Shown: in pieces, positions 50,130 through 63,153 of the stretch
Position numbering within the stretch: position 1 is the first letter of the stretch
How the letters are laid out: every line of letters starts with the position of its first letter
Assembly (NCBI GenBank): GCA_914767715.1
Contig: OU612071.1
Coordinates: 2,542,001-2,606,000 of the forward strand
Direction of reading: 5' to 3'
DNA length: 64,000 bases
Source: Membranipora membranacea
Taxonomy: Eukaryota > Bryozoa > Gymnolaemata > Cheilostomatida > Membraniporidae
Made by a program: the position numbers and the translations under genes
Notes under the pieces: model-generated
The model's database searches: none
Told to the model about the DNA's origin: nothing
Seen by the model: only the letters and a program-made list of their open reading frames with translations

Positions 50130-50137
50130 TATAAAAG
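50130..50137 (+). promoter_or_regulatory. TATA box of peptide gene F
   Basis: TATAAAAG; the 5' UTR exon ends at 50217. Confidence 0.7.
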
Positions 50138-50388
50138 AAGAGACCAATTAATACAAAGATCACAAGACTACAGCCTCACATCACTGCACAGCACTGTCTC
50201 AAACCTCTTAATCCACAGTAAGTATCTGGTTGTAAATTTACTGATCAGGAATTGTATGAGGTAATGCCGCGTTGGAAGTAAATTTTTGTATTTGTTTTCT
50301 GTATTATCTCATTGAGGAAGTTTCTATAAATCAAGCTGGTATAATGGAATGCATATTCTTTATCTGATGTAGATAGAAGAAACTGGAA

Positions 50389-50887
50389 ATGAATGTCTTT
50401 GCACTTCTATCCCTGATCGTTACTGCACTTGGTGAGTTTCACTTCTTCTTCTTGTTTTATATTTTTTCAGTGAATACTGAGACCTGTTCTACATGTGGTA
50501 TTTAGGTAGATATTGGATGACTGATGCATTAATGTTTCCACCGACTGTGGTGTTTTATGATCTTCAAAGACATAATTAAACCATATCTGATATAATTAGT
50601 TACATTGAGGTCTAAAATACGAATCACCCCATAGCATTTGATCAGATCACATTCACTCCATAAGCGTGGTTGATCTTGAAATGTAATATAATAGACGGTA
50701 CAGAATAAACTGTTTGATGATTGTGATGATAATTTATTTATCATCGCAACTGCAAAATGGTAATGTTCATAATTTTATAAATTTACACTGTGTTTTTATA
50801 GCTGTTGTACAGATTGAAGCTGGGATCTTAAGTTCGGTGATAGAGTCAGTAGCTACCGAAGTAGCTGTTGACGAAATCGAAGGCTAA
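50389..50887 (+). CDS. Secreted short peptide gene, copy F (Lys2Asn signal)
   Basis: Exon 2 50373-50431, exon 3 50802-50912, 3' UTR exon from 51117, AATAAA at 51203 and 51220. Encodes the same 42-residue protein as copy E, including the Asn at residue 2. Confidence 0.7.
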
Positions 50888-53800
50888 ACACCCACCAGCG
50901 GACCAAATTGAGGTGAGCAAATACAATAAGACTACAATCTTTGTATTATAGATATTGCACGTATATGTACAGATAAGAAAACAAAATTATAATGAAAATT
51001 CTAAAATAATTTTAATGGTTGATGCAACTCTGAATATTTGTTTTTTAATGTTGTCGTAAACAAATCAGTTTTATGCATATAAATCAAATTAATTTATTTT
51101 TTCCAAAACATTCTAGGTTCGAGATATGTCTGCAACCAAGAGAAAATCACACAGAATTTATAAGCTCTTGTCAATCAACTGTGTATTGAATCTAATTTAA
51201 TCAATAAATAATATTTAGCAATAAAGCAAAACCTCCTTGCACACAGTTTAATAATTATATTTCAAACACAAATAACAATTCCTAAATTATTATGGCATTC
51301 AGTTTGGTTATGTCATACCCATAAGATAGAGAGCGAAACCTCCTATGCCATTCTACACTATCAAAGGGAACTGAAATTGATTGTTCAAGCCAGAACAGTG
51401 ACAGGACTCACAACATCTGCACGTGCTTACATTGTAAAATCTAAAGTTACTTAAGGGTACCAGAAAGGTACAATTTCATACATGGTATACATTGAACTCA
51501 ATCCTGGAACAGCAGCTCACTCATAGCCTTATAAACAATAATCACTCAATTTAGGAATACTTACTTGATTTTATGAACTCCTCAATCCTCTAATAATTTA
51601 AGTTTATAGATGTCTATGTGATTTGCTATGTGAAATGCTATGTGAAATGCTATGTGATTGGCTGTCCCTAGTAGAGGGTGCCATCTTTACTGTATGACCA
51701 CGTGACAGTCACCTGACTAAAACCGTTACAACAAGATGCATTCTTCCGGATATAATGCAGTCTCTAATAAAATATTCATTGATTTATGGATTTGTTTCAT
51801 AGTGTTTTAATGTTTTATATTATCAAGACAGGCATGAATAAAAGTTTTTTTGTTCAAAATAACCACCAAATAAAAGAAAAAGACACTAGTTTATACAAAT
51901 TGTTGCTCACAGAAAATTGATTTTTTTATTAATCACACTTTGCGCAAACTCCAAAAGGCTACTAGGAACTGAGCTCGATGTCAAATGAAGAATTGTGAGA
52001 ATGTCTATTGGAAAATACAGCTCCCTGATTGTAGAATGTTGAGTTGAAAATGCTATTCTAAGAATAGTACAATTCAATGATGGTATATTATAGTGACGTA
52101 GGGGGTACCTGCATGGTACATGTCATCTTCATGGGGCTCAGTTATTTAAAGTCAAAAATGCTCAGTTGTAGTTATCTCCTCCTTACTTTTCGTAAAGCTA
52201 TCTCCTTCCTACATTTTTTAATTCAGAATAACCACATTTGGTCACCTGGATCGTTAGTCAATCAGCTAACTATTCATTCATCTTTTTCTGCAAAAAACTC
52301 CAAATCTGACAAAAAATCTCCAAGTTCGTGTTTTTCTGTTCGGGAAGAATTAAATTTCGACATGGTAACTCACAGAGATCTGGTTTTTTTTGGGAGCATC
52401 TGTTCATCACATTATCCAAGTCAGCTTTTGAGGGCATCTTTGAAATATTTTTTAAACATAATTAAAATTGCGATTTACTTTTTCATTACGGTGTTTATTT
52501 CATCCATCAGTGCAGTGGCAATGTTGCACAAGGCAGTGCAAAGAGCCTATATATTTGTTGATTCTATGCCATTGTGCACAGTTTCAAACAAATTCTAATT
52601 GCCTTTTATCAAAGGAGTGGAGCAATTTACAAATGACAATGGAGATGCTAAACTGAACTTAAACAAAAGAATATTTCTGTTGGTTGATATAACCTTTCAG
52701 TATAGATTGTGGTGACCCATCAGTCCCCCATCAAATTCTTTCATAATGACTATAGACCGCAAAATAATTAATATTATTAATATTTCCAAACATGGTTTGG
52801 AATTGGCTTTTTCAGTTGATACTGTTCAATGATGGCATTTTCAAACTACACCCAAATGTTTGAGCTTATATTTTATTTGAATGTCATCCTAATATTTTTA
52901 TTATTGAAAAACACTAATGTAACTATGCTGGATGCGTATAGGATTATGATAACTGTGTGTCTGGAGGGATCACCCTTAATAACACACATGATATTCTATG
53001 TGAAATATTCTGCTGCATTTTCAGTGAGCTGGTTTTTGTATGTTCGACCTTGGTGTAGTTATCACCATTAAGGAATTGCAGTCCTGAAATAACCATCGAC
53101 AGCATTCATGTTACGGTTGAGTTTGTACATTTTCTTAAAAATCGTGCCCTGGGACTGCATCTATACTGCAACAAGTTATAATGTTGTTACTTTTGAGGAT
53201 TCGGTCAGCCAAACAGGTGGGCTACCTCAAAAAACAACAAATCTGAGATGGCCTCCAAACAAAATTGGAAGCAATTCTTCACGCAGTGCATTGAAACGAT
53301 CCAAGTACAATTGAGACCTCTGCTGGATGAAGATATCAGTGAGAGCAATTACAGACATTGTTTTCTCAGAGTAAATTTTCTAATCCCTCAAGAAAATCTG
53401 ATTTGTAAACAACCAGTGTATTGCAGTCTCTATGTTTCATTACAGGGAAAGAATTTGTTACTGTTGTGCCTTGTTAATCTTTTCCAAAGGATTTAAAGGC
53501 AATGTAATTTTAGAATATCTAAACCTGAGGATTACCTTTGTGTCTCAAGACTTGTTGCTTCTCATGATATTTATGTATTATAGCATTATTACATCAGATT
53601 AAAACTGAAGGTTCAATTAAATCAGATGTCTAGTCGCAAGCAACATCCCGGACCATAGGATGCAAAATTTGTTGCCTTAGTGGCCAGGCCGCAATATCTG
53701 CTCCAGGTTGCTCTCTGTTTGCAGGCGGGTCGGAGCACACCTGGGTTCCAACCAAAGCCCAGTGCTAGATAATTTGTAATTCCTGCTCAGTCCAAATATA

Positions 53801-56262
53801 CTTTCCAACCGGCATTCCAAGCCCGAAACCCCAGTTCTGATACAAAAAATTTAACCCATATTGAGTGCCCCGTTTTTTATACCAATTTTATTGCATCTAA
53901 AATATCATATCATATTATGTTGAATCAATAGGCTCTAGAGGTTGGCTACTCATATATTTACATTTTTGCAATCGACCATGACACCTTGTCGACATTCAAT
54001 TATCCACACTCTCTTTACTCAACAAAAACATGGTCCATGCGATCACTTCACTTTTGGTTAGCCGGGTAAACCTTCTTCCGGGAGTTATTGCACAATCGAG
54101 TAGAGGGTGCCCTGGGACTGCATCTATACTGCAACACGTTATAATGTTGTTACTTATGAGGATTCGGTTAGCCAAACAGGTGGGCTGCCTCCATAAACAA
54201 CAAATCTGAGATGGCCTCCAAAAAAGTCTGAAGCAATTCTCCACGCGGTGCATTGAAACGATCCAAGTACAATTGAGACCTAAGCTGGATGAAGATATCA
54301 GTTAGAGCAATTACAGACATTGTTTTCTCAGAGTAAATTTTCTAATTCCTCAAGAAAATCTTATTTGTAAACAACCAGTTGTATTGCAGTCTCTGTGTTT
54401 CATTACAGGGAAAGAATTTGTTACTGTTGTGCCTTGTTTATCTTTTCAAAATGATTTAAAGGCAATGTAATATTAGGATATCAAAACCTGAGGATAACCT
54501 ATGTGTCTCAAGACTGATTAAAATTGAAGGTTGATTTAAATCAGATGTCTTGTCACAAGCCACATCCCGGAGCATAGGCGGCGAAATTCGTTGCCTTAGT
54601 GGCCAGGCCACAATATCTGCGCCAGGTTGCTCTCTGTTTGCACGCAGGTCGGAGGACACCTGGGCGCCAACCAATGCCCAGTAGAAGATGGACCGCAGAT
54701 ACATTCGATATGAGGCCCTTTCGATAAATTTAAGGTTCAATGATTGCACAGACCAAGGGTACATTGTGGCAGCATCATTCAAGGATTGTTATAATTATTC
54801 CTATTGTAAAAACTGCCACAATACTGCCTTCCTAGCTATACCCATCGTATCAATTTAGCTAGGATAGTTAGGTGTAATTTAAGCGTATAACTTCATGTCT
54901 AATTGTGGAGTAAGGCTGTACAAAGAGAAATTTTTAAGGGAGAGCCTGCATATTCTCTTTTTTATTGTAATCAAAAACTTTGAATTCAGTTCATTCTCCA
55001 GAACCCTATAATTGTGACAAATAGATGAAAGGAGTTTTTGGCATCAAGCTTCCCATAACTTTCCCCATGACGCAAAGCTTGCATATACCTTGACCAAGGA
55101 GTAAAAAACTCGGGACCATTTCCCCCTTGTGATTTAATTGTGGACAACGTTTTAACCAGGTTGTTGGCGGGGGTGGAGTTGGGTTTTTTATGCTTCTCGG
55201 CACTGCGCACTTGGGAACTCTTGTTGAACGGTGATTTCCTCTAGGGTGACCCTTTCTAAATAGATAACATAGTTCCTAGCCTGTGATGAGACAGTGACAC
55301 CTGTGGTGTTGTAACATTGCCATCAGAGAAAATTGTTCGATTTAGACAATTAAATTCTTGAGCATTTAAACCCGGCTTGTAAGATTTGCTTAAGTACCTA
55401 GCATTGTTCTCCAGCGAAGCTGTGTATAGGATTATATCATTGATCAGGTGATACAGCAGTACTTTTAATTGTTTTGGTTGTTCTAAATTATTTGGAGCAG
55501 ATTTCATAAGTTTAATAATTAACAAAGGTTCACAGCTTGAGTTTCAGTGTGTTATCCTTATTACGAAAGTATCGATAACAATTTGTTTACATAGCAGTTT
55601 GAAAAGATCAGTACAATGAAACAGAGTTACACAGTGATTTAGCGAACAGAAATATATCACATATTCTAAGCAAGACTAAATTATAGTCATAACTCCTTGC
55701 TTGAAGCTGGAAACAGTAACCAGTCGCAGCATTAGAAGGCAGTGTTGTTGAGTTCAACAAGTTTTATTCTTTTTTCTCAATTAAGCAACATGTCAATCTT
55801 TTACAACAACACATGTTGTATTACACTCTCCGAACCCTCCATTATCTGTTTTAGTTACTGGGTGCAAGCGGACGTGGATGGTATAGCTGCCACCACAATA
55901 AGGATATCATAATCACTAAGCTTCAACTTAAGAAAACCAATATCAATCATCATTAAATTATGTCAGTTGTCGATGTCATTAAACCAAGTAGTGTATTTTT
56001 TCCCTAATCACACAAAACTTAATATCAATTATTTGACATCTGGCAGTTTGAAATTATCCACATAATATGACAAGTGTCCAAAACTTTTATTGGCATAATA
56101 ATTGATCCAACAACTATTAGTATGTAGGCGTATTAAGTTCAGATCCTGCACCCTACCTCCTGGGAACAATGATATTTCCCTATCAACCATAATTTATATG
56201 GAAATAAACAATATGAAAATAATAACAGCTTCCAGCTCATCAGATGTTGCCTGTCCTGAAAG

Positions 56263-56270
56263 TATAAAAG
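56263..56270 (+). promoter_or_regulatory. TATA box of peptide gene G
   Basis: TATAAAAG; the 5' UTR exon ends at 56350. Confidence 0.7.
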
Positions 56271-56521
56271 AAGAGACCAATTAATACAAAGATCACAAGA
56301 CTACAGCCTCACATCACTGCACAGCACTGTCTCAAACCTCTTAATCCACAGTAAGTATCTGGTTGTAAATTTACTGATCAGGAATTGTATGAGGTAATGC
56401 CGCGTTGGAAGTAAATTTTTGTATTTGTTTTCTGTATTATCTCATTGAGGAAGTTTCTATAAATCAAGCTGGTATAATGGAATGCATATTCTTTATCTGA
56501 TGTAGATAGAAGAAACTGGAA

Positions 56522-57020
56522 ATGAAGGTCTTTGCACTTCTATCCCTGATCGTTACTGCACTTGGTGAGTTTCACTTCTTCTTCTTGTTTTATATTTTTT
56601 CAGTGAATACTGAGACCTGTTCTACATGTGGTATTTAGGTAGATATTGGATGACTGATGCATTAATGTTTCCACCGACTCTGGTGTTTTATGATCTTCAA
56701 AGACATAATTAAACCATATCTGATATAATTAGTTACATTGAGGTCTAAAATACGAATCACCCCATAGCATTTGATCAGATCACATTCACTCCATAAGCGT
56801 GGTTGATCTTGAAATGTAATATAATAGACGGTACAGAATAAACTGTTTGATGATTGTGATGATAATTTATTTATCATCGCAACTGCAAAATGGTAATGTT
56901 CATAATTTTATAAATTTACACTGTGTTTTTATAGCTGTTGTACAGATTGAAGCTGGGATCTTAAGTTCGGTGATAGAGTCAGTAGCTACCGAAGTAGCTG
57001 TTGACGAAATCGAAGGCTAA
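56522..57020 (+). CDS. Secreted short peptide gene, copy G
   Basis: Exon 2 56506-56564, exon 3 56935-57045, 3' UTR exon from 57250, AATAAA at 57336 and 57353. A 42-residue product identical to copy D, with Lys at residue 2. Confidence 0.7.
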
Positions 57021-60000
57021 ACACCCACCAGCGGACCAAATTGAGGTGAGCAAATACAATAAGACTACAATCTTTGTATTATAGATATTGCACGTATATG
57101 TACAGATAAGAAAACAAAATTATAATGAAAATTCTAAAATAATTTTAATGGTTGATGCAACTCTGAATATTTGTTTTTTAATGTTGTCGTAAACAAATCA
57201 GTTTTATGCATATAAATCAAATTAATTTATTTTTTCCAAAACATTCTAGGTTCGAGATATGTCTGCAACCAAGAGAAAATCACACAGAATTTATAAGCTC
57301 TTGTCAATCAACTGTGTATTGAATCTAATTTAATCAATAAATAATATTTAGCAATAAAGCAAAACCTCCTTGCACACAGTTTAATAATTATATTTCAAAC
57401 ACAAATAACAATTCCTAAATTATTATGGCATTCAGTTTGGTTATGTCATACCCATAAGATAGAGAGCGAAACCTCCTATGCCATTCTACACTATCAAAGG
57501 GAACTGAAATTGATTGTTCAAGCCAGAACAGTGACAGGACTCACAACATCTGCACGTGCTTACATTGTAAAATCTAAAGTTACTTAAGGGTACCAGAAAG
57601 GTACAATTTCATACATGGTATACATTGAACTCAATCCTGGAACAGCAGCTCACTCATAGCCTTATAAACAATAATCACTCAATTTAGGAATACTTACTTG
57701 ATTTTATGAACTCCTCAATCCTCTAATAATTTAAGTTTATAGATGTCTATGTGATTTGCTATGTGAAATGCTATGTGAAATGCTATGTGATTGGCTGTCC
57801 CTAGTAGAGGGTGCCATCTTTACTGTATGACCACGTGACAGTCACCTGACTAAAACCGTTACAACAAGATGCATTCTTCCGGATATAATGCAGTCTCTAA
57901 TAAAATATTCATTGATTTATGGATTTGTTTCATAGTGTTTTAATGTTTTATATTATCAAGACAGGCATGAATAAAAGTTTTTATGTTCAAAATAACCACC
58001 AAATAAAAGAAAAAGACACTAGTTTATACAAATTGTTGCTCACAGAAAATTGATTTTTTTATTAATCACACTTTGCGCAAACTCCAAAAGGCTACTAGGA
58101 ACTGAGCTCGATGTCAAATGAAGAATTGTGAGAATGTCTATTGGAAAATACAGCTCCCTGATTGTAGAATGTTGAGTTGAAAATGCTATTCTAAGAATAG
58201 TACAATTCAATGATGGTATATTATAGTGACGTAGGGGGTACCTGCATGGTACATGTCATCTTCATGGGGCTCAGTTATTTAAAGTCAAAAATGCTCAGTT
58301 GTAGTTATCTCCTCCTTACTTTTCGTAAAGCTATCTCCTTCCTACATTTTTTAATTCAGAATAACCACATTTGGTCACCTGGATCGTTAGTCAATCAGCT
58401 AACTATTCATTCATCTTTTTCTGCAAAAAACTCCAAATCTGACAAAAAATCTCCAAGTTCGTGTTTTTCTGTTCGGGAAGAATTAAATTTCGACATGGTA
58501 ACTCACAGAGATCTGGTTTTTTTTGGGAGCATCTGTTCATCACATTATCCAAGTCAGCTTTTGAGGGCATCTTTGAAATATTTTTTAAACATAATTAAAA
58601 TTGCGATTTACTTTTTCATTACGGTGTTTATTTCATCCATCAGTGCAGTGGCAATGTTGCACAAGGCAGTGCAAAGAGCCTATATATTTGTTGATTCTAT
58701 GCCATTGTGCACAGTTTCAAACAAATTCTAATTGCCTTTTATCAAAGGAGTGGAGCAATTTACAAATGACAATGGAGATGCTAAACTGAACTTAAACAAA
58801 AGAATATTTCTGTTGGTTGATATAACCTTTCAGTATAGATTGTGGTGACCCATCAGTCCCCCATCAAATTCTTTCATAATGACTATAGACCGCAAAATAA
58901 TTAATATTATTAATATTTCCAAACATGGTTTGGAATTGGCTTTTTCAGTTGATACTGTTCAATGATGGCATTTTCAAACTACACCCAAATGTTTGAGCTT
59001 ATATTTTACTTGAATGTCATCCTAATATTTTTATTATTGAAAAACACTAATGTAACTATGCTGGATGCGTATAGGATTATGATAACTGTGTGTCTGGAGG
59101 GATTACCCTTAATAACACACATGATATTCTATGTGAAATATTCTGCTGCATTTTCAGTGAGCTGGTTTTTGTATGTTCGACCTTGGTGTAGTTATCACCA
59201 TTAAGGAATTGCAGTCCTGAAATAACCATCGACAGCATTCATGTTACGGTTGAGTTTGTACATTTTCTTAAAAATCGTGCCCTGGGACTGCATCTATACT
59301 GCAACAAGTTATAATGTTGTTACTTTTGAGGATTCGGTCAGCCAAACAGGTGGGCTACCTCAAAAAACAACAAATCTGAGATGGCCTCCAAACAAAATTG
59401 GAAGCAATTCTTCACGCAGTGCATTGAAACGATCCAAGTACAATTGAGACCTCTGCTGGATGAAGATATCAGTGAGAGCAATTACAGACATTGTTTTCTC
59501 AGAGTAAATTTTCTAATCCCTCAAGAAAATCTGATTTGTAAACAACCAGTGTATTGCAGTCTCTATGTTTCATTACAGGGAAAGAATTTGTTACTGTTGT
59601 GCCTTGTTAATCTTTTCCAAAGGATTTAAAGGCAATGTAATTTTAGAATATCTAAACCTGAGGATTACCTTTGTGTCTCAAGACTTGTTGCTTCTCATGA
59701 TATTTATGTATTATAGCATTATTACATCAGATTAAAACTGAAGGTTCAATTAAATCAGATGTCTAGTCGCAAGCAACATCCCGGACCATAGGATGCAAAA
59801 TTTGTTGCCTTAGTGGCCAGGCCGCAATATCTGCTCCAGGTTGCTCTCTGTTTGCAGGCGGGTCGGAGCACACCTGGGTTCCAACCAAAGCCCAGTGCTA
59901 GATAATTTGTAATTCCTGCTCAGTCCAAATATACTTTCCAACCAGCATTCCAAGCCCGAAACCCCAGTTCTGATACAAAAAATTTAACCCATATTGAGTG

Positions 60001-62395
60001 CCCCGTTTTTTATACCAATTTTATTGCATCTAAAATATCATATCATATTATGTTGAATCAATAGGCTCTAGAGGTTGGCTACTCATATATTTACATTTTT
60101 GCAATCGACCATGACACCTTGTCGACATTCAATTATCCACACTCTCTTTACTCAACAAAAACATGGTCCATGCGATCACTTCACTTTTGGTTAGCCGGGT
60201 AAACCTTCTTCCGGGAGTTATTGCACAATCGAGTAGAGGGTGCCCTGGGACTGCATCTATACTGCAACACGTTATAATGTTGTTACTTATGAGGATTCGG
60301 TTAGCCAAACAGGTGGGCTGCCTCCATAAACAACAAATCTGAGATGGCCTCCAAAAAAGTCTGAAGCAATTCTCCACGCGGTGCATTGAAACGATCCAAG
60401 TACAATTGAGACCTAAGCTGGATGAAGATATCAGTTAGAGCAATTACAGACATTGTTTTCTCAGAGTAAATTTTCTAATTCCTCAAGAAAATCTTATTTG
60501 TAAACAACCAGTTGTATTGCAGTCTCTGTGTTTCATTACAGGGAAAGAATTTGTTACTGTTGTGCCTTGTTTATCTTTTCAAAATGATTTAAAGGCAATG
60601 TAATATTAGGATATCAAAACCTGAGGATAACCTATGTGTCTCAAGACTGATTAAAATTGAAGGTTGATTTAAATCAGATGTCTTGTCACAAGCCACATCC
60701 CGGAGCATAGGCGGCGAAATTCGTTGCCTTAGTGGCCAGGCCACAATATCTGCGCCAGGTTGCTCTCTGTTTGCACGCAGGTCGGAGGACACCTGGGCGC
60801 CAACCAATGCCCAGTAGAAGATGGACCGCAGATACATTCGATATGAGGCCCTTTCGATAAATTTAAGGTTCAATGATTGCACAGACCAAGGGTACATTGT
60901 GGCAGCATCATTCAAGGATTGTTATAATTATTCCTATTGTAAAAACTGCCACAATACTGCCTTCCTAGCTATACCCATCGTATCAATTTAGCTAGGATAG
61001 TTAGGTGTAATTTAAGCGTATAACTTCATGTCTAATTGTGGAGTAAGGCTGTACAAAGAGAAATTTTTAAGGGAGAGCCTGCATATTCTCTTTTTTATTG
61101 TAATCAAAAACTTTGAATTCAGTTCATTCTCCAGAACCCTATAATTGTGACAAATAGATGAAAGGAGTTTTTGGCATCAAGCTTCCCATAACTTTCCCCA
61201 TGACGCAAAGCTTGCATATACCTTGACCAAGGAGTAAAAAACTCGGGACCATTTCCCCCTTGTGATTTAATTGTGGACAACGTTTTAACCAGGTTGTTGG
61301 CGGGGGTGGAGTTGGGTTTTTTATGCTTCTCGGCACTGCGCACTTGGGAACTCTTGTTGAACGGTGATTTCCTCTAGGGTGACCCTTTCTAAATAGATAA
61401 CATAGTTCCTAGCCTGTGATGAGACAGTGACACCTGTGGTGTTGTAACATTGCCATCAGAGAAAATTGTTCGATTTAGACAATTTAATTCTTGAGCATTT
61501 AAACACGGCTTGTAAGATTTGCTTAAGTACCTAGCATTGTTCTCCAGCGAAGCTGTGTATAGGATTATATCATTGATCAGGTGATACAGCAGTACTTTTA
61601 ATTGTTTTGGTTGTTCTAAATTATTTGGAGCAGATTTCATAAGTTTAATAATTAACAAAGGTTCACAGCTTGAGTTTCAGTGTGTTATCCTTATTATGAA
61701 AGTATCGATAACAATTTGTTTACATAGCAGTTTGAAAAGATCAGTACAATGAAACAGAGTTACACAGTGATTTAGCGAACAGAAATATATCACATATTCT
61801 AAGCAAGACTAAATTATAGTCATAACTCCTTGCTTGAAGCTGGAAACAGTAACCAGTCGCAGCATTAGAAGGCAGTGTTGTTGAGTTCAACAAGTTTTAT
61901 TCTTTTTTCTCAATTAAGCAACATGTCAATCTTTTACAACAACACATGTTGTATTACACTCTCCGAACCCTCCATTATCTGTTTTAGTTACTGGGTGCAA
62001 GCGGACGTGGATGGTATAGCTGCCACCACAATAAGGATATCATAATCACTAAGCTTCAACTTAAGAAAACCAATATCAATCATCATTAAATTATGTCAGT
62101 TGTCGATGTCATTAAACCAAGTAGTGTATTTTTTCCCTAATCACACAAAACTTAATATCAATTATTTGACATCTGGCAGTTTGAAATTATCCACATAATA
62201 TGACAAGTGTCCAAAACTTTTATTGGCATAATAATTGATCCAACAACTATTAGTATGTAGGCGTATTAAGTTCAGATCCTGCACCCTACCTCCTGGGAAC
62301 AATGATATTTCCCTATCAACCATAATTTATATGGAAATAAACAATATGAAAATAATAACAGCTTCCAGCTCATCAGATGTTGCCTGTCCTGAAAG

Positions 62396-62403
62396 TATAA
62401 AAG
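62396..62403 (+). promoter_or_regulatory. TATA box of peptide gene H
   Basis: TATAAAAG; the 5' UTR exon ends at 62483. Confidence 0.7.
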
Positions 62404-62654
62404 AAGAGACCAATTAATACAAAGATCACAAGACTACAGCCTCACATCACTGCACAGCACTGTCTCAAACCTCTTAATCCACAGTAAGTATCTGGTTGTA
62501 AATTTACTGATCAGGAATTGTATGAGGTAATGCCGCGTTGGAAGTAAATTTTTGTATTTGTTTTCTGTATTATCTCATTGAGGAAGTTTCTATAAATCAA
62601 GCTGGTATAATGGAATGCATATTCTTTATCTGATGTAGATAGAAGAAACTGGAA

Positions 62655-63153
62655 ATGAAGGTCTTTGCACTTCTATCCCTGATCGTTACTGCACTTGGTG
62701 AGTTTCACTTCTTCTTCTTGTTTTATATTTTTTCAGTGAATACTGAGACCTGTTCTACATGTGGTATTTAGGTAGATATTGGATGACTGATGCATTAATG
62801 TTTCCACCGACTCTGGTGTTTTATGATCTTCAAAGACATAATTAAACCATATCTGATATAATTAGTTACATTGAGGTCTAAAATACGAATCACCCCATAG
62901 CATTTGATCAGATCACATTCACTCCATAAGCGTGGTTGATCTTGAAATGTAATATAATAGACGGTACAGAATAAACTGTTTGATGATTGTGATGATAATT
63001 TATTCATCATCGCAACTGCAAAATGGTAATGTTCATAATTTTATAAATTTACACTGTGTTTTTATAGCTGTTGTACAGATTGAAGCTGGGATCTTAAGTT
63101 CGGTGATAGAGTCAGTAGCTACCGAAGTAGCTGTTGACGAAATCGAAGGCTAA
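62655..63153 (+). CDS. Secreted short peptide gene, copy H
   Basis: Exon 2 62639-62697, exon 3 63068-63178, 3' UTR exon from 63383, AATAAA at 63469 and 63486. Same 42-residue product as D and G. The whole gene is inside the window although its unit is not. Confidence 0.7.

Larger units (their letters stand above)
49288..55420 (+). repeat. Array unit F (6133 bp)
   Basis: The same length as E and G. Almost no differences from E were noticed, consistent with a very recent duplication or conversion, or with an assembly artefact. Modules at 53144-53763 and 54107-54682. Confidence 0.92.
55421..61553 (+). repeat. Array unit G (6133 bp)
   Basis: A mosaic: the first part shares variants with H (GACTCTGGTG near 56678; ATCCACATAATATG), while the rest is E/F-like with private changes (GATTACCCTTAATA near 59102). 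Modules at 59277-59896 and 60240-60815. Confidence 0.92.
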
